Part shown: positions 10,362-19,830 of the stretch, one piece after another
Layout: each line of letters starts with the position of its first letter
How positions within the stretch are numbered: the first letter of the stretch is position 1
DNA from: Winogradskyella sp. KYW1333
GTDB lineage: Bacteria > Bacteroidota > Bacteroidia > Flavobacteriales > Flavobacteriaceae
Direction: 5' to 3'
Assembly (NCBI RefSeq): GCF_003335675.1
Contig: NZ_QPHL01000016.1
Coordinates: 372,001-436,000, forward strand
Length of the DNA: 64,000 nucleotides
Notes under the pieces: model-generated
The model's input: only the letters and a program-made list of their open reading frames with translations
Database searches by the model: none
Told to the model about the DNA's origin: nothing
Position numbers and translations under genes: made by a program

Positions 10362-11390
10362 ATGCGTTTATTTAATTATATCACAGTCATTTGTTTAGGT
10401 CTATTACTTGTTAATTGCGGAGAAACGAATACGTCAAAGCAAACTGGACTTTCCATAGACACAAATGCAAAATTTATTGCTTTAGGTGACCAATTGAATT
10501 TGACAATAAGCAATCCTAAAAAGAAAAATATAGAGTCGGTTTCATATAAGTTGAATGATATAGATATTAAACCTAACCATACTCTAAAATCTATATCATT
10601 AGGAAAAAACACAATTGAAGCAATTGTGAATTATGATGGTAATTCTGAAACTCTAACCAAACAAATAGAAGTTAATAATAATAGACGACCTGATATCTAT
10701 ACATATGAAATTGTCAACACTTATCCTCACGACATTACATCTTACACACAAGGATTAGAATTTTACAAAGGAGAGCTTTATGAAAGTACTGGCCAAAGAA
10801 CTGAGTCTAAATTGAGAAAATTAAACTTTGAAACTGGTGAGGTTTTAATGAATACAGATCTTGCTGATGCGTTTTTTGGTGAGGGACTTACCATTTTTAA
10901 TGATAGCATATATCAACTCACATGGCAAAATAAAAGAGGTTTTATTTACGATGTCAATTCTTTTAAAAGATTGGGAACATTTAATTATGGTCAAAGTGCT
11001 GAAGGTTGGGGCTTATGCAATGATGGTACTCAATTGTATAAATCTGATGGTACAGAAAGGATATGGTTTTTAAATAAAGATAATCTAACAGAAAATGGCC
11101 ATATTGAAGTATATACAGAAAAAGGTAAAATTCCCAGCCTTAATGAACTCGAGTGGATTGAGGGAAAAATTTACGCTAATATCTATCAGCGAAACGGTGT
11201 AGTTATTATTAACCCTGAAAATGGTGCCGTAGAAGGAGTAATTGATTTTAAACCATTACGGAAAATGGTTACCCAACATGCTAAACTAGATGTGTTAAAT
11301 GGAATTGCTTTTAACCCAGAGAGGAATACAATTTTTGTAACAGGTAAAAATTGGGACAAACTTTTTGAGGTGAGAATTAAGAAAAAATAA
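10362..11390 (+). CDS. glutaminyl-peptide cyclotransferase (lipoprotein)
   Basis: 342 aa. Signal peptide with lipobox (GLLLVNC, Cys about 20). After an ~85-residue Ig-like N-terminal part comes the beta-propeller glutamine cyclotransferase domain (plant/papaya-type QC family): YPHDITSYTQGLEFYKGELYE, FFGEGLTIFNDSIYQLTWQN, AEGWGLCNDG and LNGIAFNPERNTIFVTGKNW. These enzymes convert N-terminal Gln to pyroglutamate, protecting exported proteins from aminopeptidases. The lipobox suggests action in the periplasm or at the outer membrane. The thioesterase gene begins 4 nt after the stop, suggesting translational coupling. Confidence 0.88.
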   Translation: MRLFNYITVICLGLLLVNCGETNTSKQTGLSIDTNAKFIALGDQLNLTISNPKKKNIESVSYKLNDIDIKPNHTLKSISLGKNTIEAIVNYDGNSETLTKQIEVNNNRRPDIYTYEIVNTYPHDITSYTQGLEFYKGELYESTGQRTESKLRKLNFETGEVLMNTDLADAFFGEGLTIFNDSIYQLTWQNKRGFIYDVNSFKRLGTFNYGQSAEGWGLCNDGTQLYKSDGTERIWFLNKDNLTENGHIEVYTEKGKIPSLNELEWIEGKIYANIYQRNGVVIINPENGAVEGVIDFKPLRKMVTQHAKLDVLNGIAFNPERNTIFVTGKNWDKLFEVRIKKK

Positions 11391-11394
11391 TCTC

Positions 11395-11784
11395 TTGCAA
11401 ACATTCGAAAAAATAATAACTGTCACCCAAGAAGATTTAGATCAACTAAATCACGTGAATAATGTTCGTTATGTGCAATGGGTTCAAGATATAGCTGAAG
11501 CCCATTGGATGCTAAGAGCTCCAAATCAAATACTTGATGATTATTTTTGGGTATTGGTTAGGCATACAATTGATTATAAAAATCAAGCTGTTTTAGGTGA
11601 TATCCTAAAACTGAAAACTTATGTACTCAATTCTGAAGGTGTAACTTCAGTTAGAATGGTAGAAATCTTTAATGCATCTACAAATAAACTTCTGGTAAAA
11701 TCTGAAACAAAATGGTGCTTTATGGATAAAAAGACATATCGGCCAACCAGGATTTTAGCCGAGGTAGCCAATTTATTTGATTAA
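11395..11784 (+). CDS. hotdog acyl-CoA thioesterase, TTG start
   Basis: 129 aa hotdog-fold protein of the YbgC/4HBT type: DLDQLNHVNNVRYVQWVQD carries the catalytic Asp (residue 16) and HVNN motif, then FWVLVRHTIDYKNQAVLGD. The family hydrolyses acyl-CoA or acyl-ACP thioesters. No ATG is available between the upstream in-frame stop and the catalytic motif; TTG at 11395 is the only standard start, 4 nt after the stop of the cyclotransferase gene. That spacing supports coupled translation, although no functional link between the two enzymes is obvious. Confidence 0.85.
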   Translation: MQTFEKIITVTQEDLDQLNHVNNVRYVQWVQDIAEAHWMLRAPNQILDDYFWVLVRHTIDYKNQAVLGDILKLKTYVLNSEGVTSVRMVEIFNASTNKLLVKSETKWCFMDKKTYRPTRILAEVANLFD

Positions 11785-11865
11785 CATTTATTTAGGTTAA
11801 AGTTTCATTAAGATTCGATTGCATCTAGAGTCAAAAACTTTTCTTTACTCATCAATCAAATTACA

Positions 11866-12406
11866 ATGCAACGGATTCCTTTTACTATTCTTTTGCTTTT
11901 ATTCAGTCAATCTTCAATTGCACTAACCCTTCAGGTAAAAGTATACGATGCTACAAGCACTGTAAAAGGTATAAAGGTCTACAATAAAACTCAAAATAGA
12001 ATTACAAGATTTAATTAAAGAAGATATAAAGCGTAATCCTCATTTATACGTGCCAGAAGAAGCCTACTACGGTGCCAATATTCTTGGTGTATTAAATCTA
12101 GTAGCCAAATTATTTAATAGGAAAAATAGATACAAAGCCCCTATATATCAACCAATAACCTACCGTCAAATGGATTCGCTTTTTAATAATAGTACAATTT
12201 TTAATTACAGACTTCTAAAAAATGAGATGAAAATTCCACTAGGTAAAACAAAACTTTTCTTTCATTTCTGTAGAGTAACAGATATTAGTTCTGAACGGTT
12301 AATAGAAAACAAACAAATGGAATTATTAGAATTATTAATCGCCAACAGTAAGACCTTTTTAAAAATCTTAGAAGAGTTTGAAAAAAAGAAATTTAAGAAA
12401 GACTGA
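11866..12406 (+). pseudogene. decayed CarboxypepD_reg-like secreted protein
   Basis: Two pieces of one gene in different frames. Frame 1 (11866-12018, 50 codons) gives a signal peptide and LQVKVYDATSTVKGIKVYN, the start of a carboxypeptidase-regulatory-like domain, then runs into TAA. Frame 2, open from about 11998 to 12406, gives ELQDLIKEDIKRNPHLYVP onwards: the C-terminal part of the same flavobacterial family, which usually ends in a helical DLLKNNL/IPxxK-type tail. Most of the central domain (I estimate ~100 codons) is missing at the junction near 12000, so this looks like an internal deletion plus frame change. The 118-aa frame from GTG 12050 may be called as a gene but has no proper start. 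Confidence 0.65.
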
Positions 12407-12491
12407 TAACAAGTGTCGATTTCTTTTAAATTCATAATAAATCATAACTTCAAATGTTATATTTTTAACCAAACTTTATCAATTTTCATTT

Positions 12492-14066
12492 ATGAAGCGT
12501 TTGCTTTCATTTTTTCTATTTTTTAGCATTATAGTATTTTGGAGTTCCTGTAGAAACGATTTTGAATTTTCCCCAAGTACAGGAAATCTTGGGTTTGCAA
12601 AAGATACGGTTTATCTAGATACCGTATTTACTAATATCGGTTCAAGTACTTACAATTTAAAGGTCTATAATCGTAGTGATGAAGACATTTTAATACCAAC
12701 AATTCAATTAGAAAACGGTATTAATTCCTTTTATAGAATGAATATAGATGGCTCTACAGGATTGGAGGGGCAACAAGAAGGTAAGTTCTTTGAAGATATA
12801 GAACTTTTAGCTAATGACAGCCTCTTCATTTTCATCGAAACTACAATAGATATCGAAATACTTACCGCCTCAGATATCCAGTTTTTATATACAGACAGGA
12901 TTTTATTTGATTCAGGAAATAACCAACAAGATGTTGATTTAGTAACACTTGTAAAAGATGCTGTCTTTATTTACCCTAATAGAAATGAAACTTCTGGTAT
13001 AATTGAAACACTCACCTTTGATGTAGATGGTGATGGAAATCCTGATGAAACAACTTTACAAGGTAGGTTTTTAGATGATGACGAACTTACTTTCACTAAT
13101 GAAAAACCTTATGTTATATATGGATATGCTGGCGTAGATGAGGGTGAGACGTTAACAATTGAAGCTGGTGCAAGAGTTCATTTTCATGCAGAATCAGGTA
13201 TAATAGTGACTAATGGCGCCTCACTAAACATAAATGGATCAATAAGTAATGATCATGAAAATCCTGAAAATGAAGTAATACTAGAAGGTGACCGATTAGA
13301 ACCTATTTTTGAAGATGTTCCTGGTCAATGGGGAACAATTTGGTTATTTAATGGTAGTGTAAATAATACTATACGTTATGCAACCATAAAGAACGCCACG
13401 ATTGGACTATTATCTGAAGGCAATCAAGATGATATAGAAGATAAAGTGGCAATTACAAACTCACAGATATACAATTCTAGTGCCTTTGGGATATTAGGCA
13501 GGGCAACATCTATTACAGGAGAAAACGTAATTATTAACAATTCAGGTCAGTCTTCATTAGCTGGGAGTTTAGGTGGGAAATATAATTTCACGCATTGCAC
13601 TATTGCTAACTATTGGAACAGTAGTTTTAGACAGTTCCCAGCACTACTCTTAAATGATTATGTAGAAGATGAAAATGGTGCAACTATTACCAATGACCTA
13701 ACTGAGGCAAATTTTAATAATTGCATAGTTTACGGTAATGACAACCCTGAATTTTTCTTGGATAGACGCGGGAGTGTTTTTAACTTTAAATTTACAAATT
13801 GTTTATTGAGATTTGACAACGATAATCTAGCTAATACAGGTAACTATATGTTCGGAGATGCAAACTTTTACGAGGGTAACTTCTTTAATATTGATCCAGA
13901 TTTTAAAAATGGATTTGAAAATTTAATGCAAATTGGTGAAGATTCTGGAGCAAACGGTATTGGCTCTACACTATTTTCTTCTCAAGTCCCTAATGATATT
14001 CTTGGTATTGTAAGAGGTGCCTCACCAGATGCAGGAGCATTTGAAAGCATTCCTTTTGAAGATTAA
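12492..14066 (+). CDS. lipoprotein with right-handed beta-helix
   Basis: 524 aa. Signal with lipobox (IIVFWSSC, Cys about 20). An N-terminal beta domain (residues ~30-160) contains VYLDTVFTNIGSSTYNLKVYN, a pattern seen in Bacteroidota cell-surface lipoproteins. Residues ~200-470 are a right-handed parallel beta-helix: repeated short strands such as GASLNINGSI, GTIWLFNGSVNNTIRYATIKNATI and TNSQIYNSSAFGILG. It ends DAGAFESIPFED, like many beta-helix surface proteins. Probably exposed at the outer membrane. No catalytic signature seen, so carbohydrate binding or lyase activity is not claimed. Confidence 0.8.
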   Translation: MKRLLSFFLFFSIIVFWSSCRNDFEFSPSTGNLGFAKDTVYLDTVFTNIGSSTYNLKVYNRSDEDILIPTIQLENGINSFYRMNIDGSTGLEGQQEGKFFEDIELLANDSLFIFIETTIDIEILTASDIQFLYTDRILFDSGNNQQDVDLVTLVKDAVFIYPNRNETSGIIETLTFDVDGDGNPDETTLQGRFLDDDELTFTNEKPYVIYGYAGVDEGETLTIEAGARVHFHAESGIIVTNGASLNINGSISNDHENPENEVILEGDRLEPIFEDVPGQWGTIWLFNGSVNNTIRYATIKNATIGLLSEGNQDDIEDKVAITNSQIYNSSAFGILGRATSITGENVIINNSGQSSLAGSLGGKYNFTHCTIANYWNSSFRQFPALLLNDYVEDENGATITNDLTEANFNNCIVYGNDNPEFFLDRRGSVFNFKFTNCLLRFDNDNLANTGNYMFGDANFYEGNFFNIDPDFKNGFENLMQIGEDSGANGIGSTLFSSQVPNDILGIVRGASPDAGAFESIPFED

Positions 14067-14085
14067 AAAATAATTATATCTCAAT

Positions 14086-14119
14086 AAAAAAAGCCTTTCA
14101 ATTAATTGAAAGGCTTTTT
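14086..14119. terminator. bidirectional terminator
   Basis: Perfect stem GCCTTTCAATT / AATTGAAAGGC flanked by A-run (14086-14092) and T-run (14115-14119). It sits between the convergent beta-helix lipoprotein and glyA and works in both directions. Confidence 0.92.
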
Positions 14120-14136
14120 CTTGATCAATATAGTTT

Positions 14137-15411
14137 TTACGAATTAAAAAGTGGTCTTCCACTCATAAGCTCATTTACTTTTACTGCAACATCTCCCAAT
14201 ACTGTCTCATTTTCATAATTGGTAATTACCTCATCTATAAGATCCACAACATATGCCATATCATTTTCTTTTAATCCTCTAGTCGTAATAGCTGGAGTAC
14301 CCACTCTAATACCTGAAGTTACAAAAGGTGATTCTGTATCAAACGGCACCATATTCTTATTAACAGTAATATCTGCTTTTACCAAGGCATTCTCAGCATC
14401 CTTTCCAGTAATATTTTTATTTCTTAAGTCAATCAACATCATATGATTATCAGTTCCACCAGAAATAAGATTATAATCTTTAGCTACAAATGCACGAGCC
14501 ATTGCATCAGCATTTTTCTTTACCTGTAACATGTAATGTAAAAAATCATCACTTAACGCCTCACCGAATGCAATTGCTTTTGCTGCAATAACATGCTCTA
14601 AAGGACCTCCTTGATTTCCTGGGAAGACTCCAGAATCTAATAAGCCCGACATTTTACGTAGTTTCCCACTTTTTAAGGTAATTCCAAATGGATTATCAAT
14701 ATTTTCACCCATCATTATCATTCCACCACGTGGACCACGTAAAGTCTTATGAGTGGTTGTTGTAACTACATGGCAATGTGGCATTGGATCATTTAAGATA
14801 CCTTTTGCTATAAGACCTGAAGGATGCGATATATCGGCCAATAAAACAGCACCTACATTATCCGCAACCTCTCTAAATTTTTCAAAATCAATATCTCTAG
14901 AATAAGCAGAAGCACCTGCAATAATTAATTTTGGTTGCTCCTTTTCAGCAATATCAGACAGCATATCATAATCTATATAACCTGTATCTTTATTTACACC
15001 ATAAAAAGTTGGTCTATACAATCTCCCTGAAAAATTAACTGGTGAACCATGTGTTAAATGACCTCCATGGGACAAATCAAACCCTAAAATTGTATCTCCT
15101 GGTTTAATACATGCATGAAACACTGCTGTGTTTGCCTGACTTCCTGAATGTGGTTGTACGTTTGCATAAGCCGCGCCAAATAAAGTCTTTGCTCTTTCAA
15201 TGGCGATTTGCTCAACCTCATCAACTATCTCACAACCACCATAATAACGTTTACCAGGATATCCTTCAGCATATTTATTGGTTAAAACTGAACCCGTCGC
15301 TTCCATGACTTGATCGCTAACAAAATTCTCAGAGGCTATAAGCTCTATACCATCAGTTTGGCGTTCTCTTTCTGCCTGTATAAGTTCAAAAATTTGTTCG
15401 TCGCGTTGCAT
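14137..15411 (-). CDS. glyA: serine hydroxymethyltransferase
   Basis: 424 aa, full length. PLP-dependent fold-type I enzyme converting serine + tetrahydrofolate to glycine + methylene-THF. Clear signatures: [44 protein letters not shown], and the PLP-lysine motif [16 protein letters not shown]. The C-terminal domain has [12 protein letters not shown]. Monocistronic between terminator 14086 and a divergent promoter region shared with fahA. Confidence 0.98.
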   Translation of the reverse strand: MQRDEQIFELIQAERERQTDGIELIASENFVSDQVMEATGSVLTNKYAEGYPGKRYYGGCEIVDEVEQIAIERAKTLFGAAYANVQPHSGSQANTAVFHACIKPGDTILGFDLSHGGHLTHGSPVNFSGRLYRPTFYGVNKDTGYIDYDMLSDIAEKEQPKLIIAGASAYSRDIDFEKFREVADNVGAVLLADISHPSGLIAKGILNDPMPHCHVVTTTTHKTLRGPRGGMIMMGENIDNPFGITLKSGKLRKMSGLLDSGVFPGNQGGPLEHVIAAKAIAFGEALSDDFLHYMLQVKKNADAMARAFVAKDYNLISGGTDNHMMLIDLRNKNITGKDAENALVKADITVNKNMVPFDTESPFVTSGIRVGTPAITTRGLKENDMAYVVDLIDEVITNYENETVLGDVAVKVNELMSGRPLFNS

Positions 15412-15437
15412 AAATTTGTATATATTTAAATGAATAT

Positions 15438-15445
15438 CAAAAATA
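15438..15445 (-). promoter_or_regulatory. -7 element for glyA
   Basis: Minus-strand TATTTTTG (exact TAnnTTTG), 26 nt upstream of the glyA start. No clear -33 TTG. Confidence 0.5.
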
Positions 15446-15477
15446 GTAAAACATTAGTTTTAATATTAAAAATTATG

Positions 15478-15485
15478 TAGGTTTG
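15478..15485 (+). promoter_or_regulatory. -7 element for fahA
   Basis: TAGGTTTG (exact TAnnTTTG), 37 nt upstream of the fahA start in the divergent glyA-fahA gap. The -33 region is weak. Confidence 0.5.
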
Positions 15486-15522
15486 AATAGAAATTAATGA
15501 ACATTTAATCAACAAATGTATT

Positions 15523-16803
15523 ATGCCATTATCAGCTAATAACCCAAATAGAAAATCTTGGTTGTACGTCAATAAATATTCTGATTTTCCAATTCAGAAC
15601 ATTCCTTTTGGTGTTTTCCTTACAAGGGAAGATATTATTACAATTGGAACACGGATTGGAGATACAGCCATAGACCTTGGTGCTATGCACCAATTGGGCT
15701 ATTTTGATGGTATTCCATTAACTGATGATATCTTTCTACAAGACTCGTTAAATGATTTTATAGCAGATGGTAGAAAGACATGGCGAGCTGTTAGAAATAG
15801 AGTTGCTGAAGTATTTGATGCAGATAATGAAAGGTTAAAAAACAATACTAAGCATAAAGAAATCATATGTTTTAGATTGGATGAAATTGAGATGCAGCTA
15901 CCAATTCATGTTGGTGACTATACAGATTTTTATGCCAGTAAAGAACATGCTACAAATGTAGGATCAATGTTTAGGGACCCAGAAAATGCATTATTACCTA
16001 ATTGGGTGCACATGCCTGTGGGATACCATGGCAGAAGTTCTTCAATTATTTCTACTCATATTCCTATTAATAGACCTCAAGGGCAGACTCTACCCGAAGG
16101 TGCTGATAAACCTGTATTTGGTCCAAGTAAGTTGGTAGATTTTGAAGTTGAAATGGCATTTATAACTACTGACGCCAATGATTTAGGCGAATCAATTCCT
16201 GTTGAAGAAGCCGAAGAATACATTTTTGGATTAGTCCTTTTAAATGATTGGTCTGCTAGAGATATACAGAAATGGGAATATGTTCCATTAGGTCCATTTC
16301 TGGGTAAGAATTTTGCGTCCTCAATGTCTCCATGGATTGTAACTCTTGATGCCTTAGAACCATTTAGAGTTGAAAGCCCAAAACAAGATCCAAAACCATT
16401 ACCATATCTTCAAACCAAAGGAAAGCAAAGCTTTGATATACATTTAGAGGCTGGTATTGTACCAAAAGGAGGAAAAGAAACTACGGTTTGTAAAACAAAC
16501 TTTAAGCATATGTATTGGAATATGGCGCAGCAATTAGCACATCACACTATTAATGGCTGTCCAGTTAATGCAGGAGATTTAATGGGTAGTGGTACTATTT
16601 CTGGTCCAACAGAAGACTCTTATGGATCTATGTTAGAAATAACTTGGAAAGGTACAAAACCGGTAAAAATGAAAGATGGTAGTGAGCGTAAGTTTATTAA
16701 CGATTACGATACAGTAGTTATGAGAGGACACTGTGAAAATGATGACATACGTATTGGATTTGGGCAATTAAAAACACAACTATTACCTATTTTTAAGAAA
16801 TAA
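15523..16803 (+). CDS. fahA: fumarylacetoacetase
   Basis: 426 aa, full length. Last enzyme of tyrosine/homogentisate degradation, hydrolysing fumarylacetoacetate to fumarate and acetoacetate. N-terminal SH3-like domain (PFGVFLTREDIITIGTRIGD), then the catalytic FAH domain: VGDYTDFYASKEHATNVG with the catalytic dyad region, LPNWVHMPVGYHGRSSSI, metal ligands in DFEVEMAFI, and LNDWSARDIQKWEYVPLGPF. No other tyrosine-pathway gene is in the window. A terminator follows within the end of the convergent gene. Confidence 0.97.
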   Translation: MPLSANNPNRKSWLYVNKYSDFPIQNIPFGVFLTREDIITIGTRIGDTAIDLGAMHQLGYFDGIPLTDDIFLQDSLNDFIADGRKTWRAVRNRVAEVFDADNERLKNNTKHKEIICFRLDEIEMQLPIHVGDYTDFYASKEHATNVGSMFRDPENALLPNWVHMPVGYHGRSSSIISTHIPINRPQGQTLPEGADKPVFGPSKLVDFEVEMAFITTDANDLGESIPVEEAEEYIFGLVLLNDWSARDIQKWEYVPLGPFLGKNFASSMSPWIVTLDALEPFRVESPKQDPKPLPYLQTKGKQSFDIHLEAGIVPKGGKETTVCKTNFKHMYWNMAQQLAHHTINGCPVNAGDLMGSGTISGPTEDSYGSMLEITWKGTKPVKMKDGSERKFINDYDTVVMRGHCENDDIRIGFGQLKTQLLPIFKK

Positions 16804-16826
16804 GAATCACTATAGATAAAATCTTG

Positions 16827-18512
16827 TCAAAAAGAAGGCTCACTATTAAATGTGAGTCGTTTTTTTGTTACTGGATGCTCAAAACTCAACTGTTCTGCAT
16901 GCAATTTCAACCTATCAGATTTGTTGCCATATAAGTCATCACCTATTATTGGCATATTTAAACCATTGTGGTGAGCAGCATGTACTCTTAATTGATGTGT
17001 TCTTCCAGTAATAGGGTAAAAATATATTCTTGTTTTATCCTCCTCGACACTTAAAACTTCATATTTTGTTTTTGCTGGTTTACCATGAGTTTCACAAACA
17101 AGCTGTCTTGGTCTGTTATTAAGATCTACACGTAACGGTAATTCTATTATGCCTTTATCTTTCTTTAGTTTACCATTAAGCAAGGCAACATAACGTTTCT
17201 TAATTGTACGATCTATAAATTGTTTTTGAAGGTTTTTATGTGTTTTTTCATTTTTAGCAACAAGTAATAACCCAGAGGTTGACATATCAAGTCTATGCAC
17301 AAGTAATGGACCTTTGGCATCAGGTATATATTCTTGAATTCTAGTAAGTACGGAGTCTTTAATTAATTTTCCTGGAACAGATAAAAACTCATGAGGTTTA
17401 TCTACCAATAATAAATAGTCATCTTCATAAACTATTTTCAATTGAGTACCTGTATTGGATGGTTGCTCCATTGGATTTGGTGCCACCTTGAGACCTTTCA
17501 TCATATGTCCCAAAATGGGTTCGCACTTTCCACGACATGATGGATAAAATTGTTTATGCCGTCTTACCTCTGACTTCGGTGAAGCTCCCCACCAAAACTC
17601 GGCCATAGCGATAGGCTTCAAGTTATTTTCATATGCAAATTGAAATAACTTTGGCGCAACACATTCACCAGTACCTGCAGGTGGTTGGTCCAATTGGGTT
17701 GAATTGAATATTGAAATTAAGCCTTCTGACTCACCGGTATAATTTAAAAACTGATATTGTTGATGAATCTCTTTTTGTAATGCTGCAGACTTTGCTTTAC
17801 GCAATTTTTTCAGGATTTTAATTTCTTCCTCGAGATAATTGACAACTTTGGTTTGTTCATATATCTTTTGTTGCCATTCAGATTTTAAGTCTCTAAGTCT
17901 AAAGTGATAATATATACTCTGTTTTTTCAGGTCTTCTAATAGATAATTAAAATCGCTATCTTTCAGTTGAACCTTGCCCTCTACCCTTTGAATATCGCGT
18001 TTCTTTTTTTCATTTTTCTGAAGGGTTTTAAACTCCTTTAATTTAGCTTCATATTGTGACTTAAGTTGATCTAGGCACTTTTTAGCATTCAGATATACTG
18101 AAGTCGATTCTAATGAATCAATTTTTCTGTTTATTTCATTAAGCTCGGTCTCACCTTTCTTATAAAACCCTGTTTTATCTAAAGTATCATAGATTGGTGG
18201 TACAAATCCTTTGATAAAGTTTTGTTCGGCCAATTTCCCTGAGAAACCAGCTAGATATCCAATGTCACGTTTAGAATCTTCAACTATCATAACACCAAAC
18301 ATTTTACCAATCTGCAATCCAGCTTTAGAATTGTCCAGTCCAAAGTTATGTTCAAAATCAGATTGGGTAATAAGATATTCTTGTATTTCTTCAGAAGCTT
18401 CAATACACAATGGATGTGGCTCGTAATAAAATGGATAGGTGAATTCTTCAGGTAAATCCTGTAGGGAAACCTTTTCTAAATTATGAATATTAGAGCCATC
18501 TGTTTTAAACAT
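16827..18512 (-). CDS. RluA-family pseudouridine synthase with long N-terminal extension
   Basis: 561 aa. The C-terminal ~210 residues are an RluA-type catalytic domain: DDYLLLVDKPHEFLSVPGK, LLVHRLDMSTSGLLLVAKN with the catalytic Asp, KKRYVALLNG, and TGRTHQLRVHAAH. This isomerises uridine to pseudouridine in rRNA or tRNA. The ~350-residue N-terminus is not part of the minimal enzyme; it contains a long charged coiled-coil (roughly residues 115-240) and a Cys-containing patch (TGECVAPKLFQFA, YPSCRGKCEP). Long RluA homologues of this kind exist in Vibrio and flavobacteria; the target RNA is unknown. The -7 box is only 4 nt from the ATG. Confidence 0.92.
   Translation of the reverse strand: MFKTDGSNIHNLEKVSLQDLPEEFTYPFYYEPHPLCIEASEEIQEYLITQSDFEHNFGLDNSKAGLQIGKMFGVMIVEDSKRDIGYLAGFSGKLAEQNFIKGFVPPIYDTLDKTGFYKKGETELNEINRKIDSLESTSVYLNAKKCLDQLKSQYEAKLKEFKTLQKNEKKKRDIQRVEGKVQLKDSDFNYLLEDLKKQSIYYHFRLRDLKSEWQQKIYEQTKVVNYLEEEIKILKKLRKAKSAALQKEIHQQYQFLNYTGESEGLISIFNSTQLDQPPAGTGECVAPKLFQFAYENNLKPIAMAEFWWGASPKSEVRRHKQFYPSCRGKCEPILGHMMKGLKVAPNPMEQPSNTGTQLKIVYEDDYLLLVDKPHEFLSVPGKLIKDSVLTRIQEYIPDAKGPLLVHRLDMSTSGLLLVAKNEKTHKNLQKQFIDRTIKKRYVALLNGKLKKDKGIIELPLRVDLNNRPRQLVCETHGKPAKTKYEVLSVEEDKTRIYFYPITGRTHQLRVHAAHHNGLNMPIIGDDLYGNKSDRLKLHAEQLSFEHPVTKKRLTFNSEPSF
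16837..16866 (+). terminator. terminator of fahA
   Basis: Stem GGCTCAC / GTGAGTC (7 bp, one G-T) with an 8-nt loop, then GTTTTTTT on the plus strand. It lies inside the 3' coding end of the convergent pseudouridine synthase. Confidence 0.7.
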
Positions 18513-18516
18513 TTTG

Positions 18517-18524
18517 CAAATTTA
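18517..18524 (-). promoter_or_regulatory. -7 element abutting the RluA-type gene
   Basis: Minus-strand TAAATTTG (exact consensus) ending 4 nt before the ATG, which would place the transcript start at or next to the start codon (leaderless). Confidence 0.5.
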
Positions 18525-18615
18525 AAGGATTGCCATATATCGAAAACATAAATCTACTTTAAAGTTTGGCATGATGATTGAATTTTTACTCATATAACCT
18601 TTAAAATTCAAGATT

Positions 18616-19797
18616 ATGAAACGATTATTACTATGTACAGTCCTTGTTTCGGTACTCGTGTCTTGTAGTGCCAAAAAACAAATTGAAGAAGCGATAAGCC
18701 ATGGTAATTATGACCATGCAATTTCTGAAGCTTTAAGAAAACTGAAAAATAACAAAGATAAAAAACGTAAACAAGCTTATGTTACGATGTTAAAAGATGC
18801 CTATAATAAAGTGCTCGAAGAAGATTTGTTACATATTTCTCACTTAAAGAAAGATGATAACCCTGAGTTATATAAATCAATTTATGAAGCATATGTTGAT
18901 TTAGAAAATAGACAAAATGCAATAAAACGAATTATGCCACTTAGTATTCATGGTAAAATGATCACTTTTGAATTTAATGATTATAGTGATGCTTTGGTTG
19001 AATATAGATATAAAACTTCTGATCATTTAATGGACAAAGGTTTAGATCTTCTAGATACAGGAGTAAAACGAAATGCTAGAGAGGCTTATCGGTTATTTGA
19101 GTATGTTAATGATATCAATCCAAATTTTGAGAATGTTATATCACTTATGGACGAAGCTCATCAAACGGGAATAAATTACGTACATGTTTCTATTGGAAAT
19201 GAAACATGTCAAATGATTCCACAAAGATTAGAAGCTGAACTATTGGACTTTAACACCTATGGTATAAATCAATTTTGGACTACGTATCATGCTATTAAAG
19301 ATGATTCTTTAGAATATGATTATGCGATGCAATTAAAACTAAAGAGAATAAATGTATCACCAGAAAGAATTAACGAGAGACAACTACTAAGAAAAAGAGC
19401 TGTTGTAGATGGATGGGAATATCTTTTAGATGAAAACGGTAATGTTGCTAAGGATAGTTTGGGTAATGATATTAAAGTTGATAGAATAATAACTGCTCAA
19501 GCGAGATTTTTTGAAGTATTGCAAACCAAGTCCGCTCAAGTTATTGCAGATGTTGTCTATACAGATTTAAGGCAAAATCAAATTGTTGATTCATTTACTC
19601 TAAATAGTGGTTTTGTTTTTGAAAATGTATTTGGAAGATACAGAGGCGACAGGAGAGCTCTTAATAGAAATGACAAAAACTTACTAAGACAAAGACAAGT
19701 CAGATTCCCAACAGATGAACAAATGGTTTATGATTCTGGTGAAGATTTAAAACAGAAACTAAAGCAAGTCATAAACTCCTATAGAATTGAAAGTTAA
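18616..19797 (+). CDS. putative lipoprotein, helical repeat type
   Basis: 393 aa. Signal with lipobox (LVSVLVSC, Cys about 17). Residues ~20-180 are helical and resemble TPR-like pairs (HGNYDHAISEALRKLK, GVKRNAREAYRLFEYVNDINP). The second half is beta-rich with many Lys/Arg (QLKLKRINVSPERIN, DGWEYLLDENGNVAKDSLGND). I do not recognise a named family. Probably a periplasmic or outer-membrane lipoprotein. Monocistronic; it ends just before a bidirectional terminator. Confidence 0.7.
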   Translation: MKRLLLCTVLVSVLVSCSAKKQIEEAISHGNYDHAISEALRKLKNNKDKKRKQAYVTMLKDAYNKVLEEDLLHISHLKKDDNPELYKSIYEAYVDLENRQNAIKRIMPLSIHGKMITFEFNDYSDALVEYRYKTSDHLMDKGLDLLDTGVKRNAREAYRLFEYVNDINPNFENVISLMDEAHQTGINYVHVSIGNETCQMIPQRLEAELLDFNTYGINQFWTTYHAIKDDSLEYDYAMQLKLKRINVSPERINERQLLRKRAVVDGWEYLLDENGNVAKDSLGNDIKVDRIITAQARFFEVLQTKSAQVIADVVYTDLRQNQIVDSFTLNSGFVFENVFGRYRGDRRALNRNDKNLLRQRQVRFPTDEQMVYDSGEDLKQKLKQVINSYRIES

Positions 19798-19802
19798 ATT
19801 TA

Positions 19803-19826
19803 AAACCTCCTAAAATTAGGAGGTTT
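19803..19826. terminator. terminator after the lipoprotein gene
   Basis: Perfect stem AAACCTCCTAA / TTAGGAGGTTT with a 2-base gap, followed by GTTCTT. It lies between convergent genes and probably serves both; the T-tail is weak. Confidence 0.7.
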
Positions 19827-19830
19827 GTTC

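Noticed and set aside
10130..10375. 81-aa plus-strand open frame
   Set aside because: It lies over the SRP RNA gene and both promoters on the opposite strand; no protein-family resemblance.
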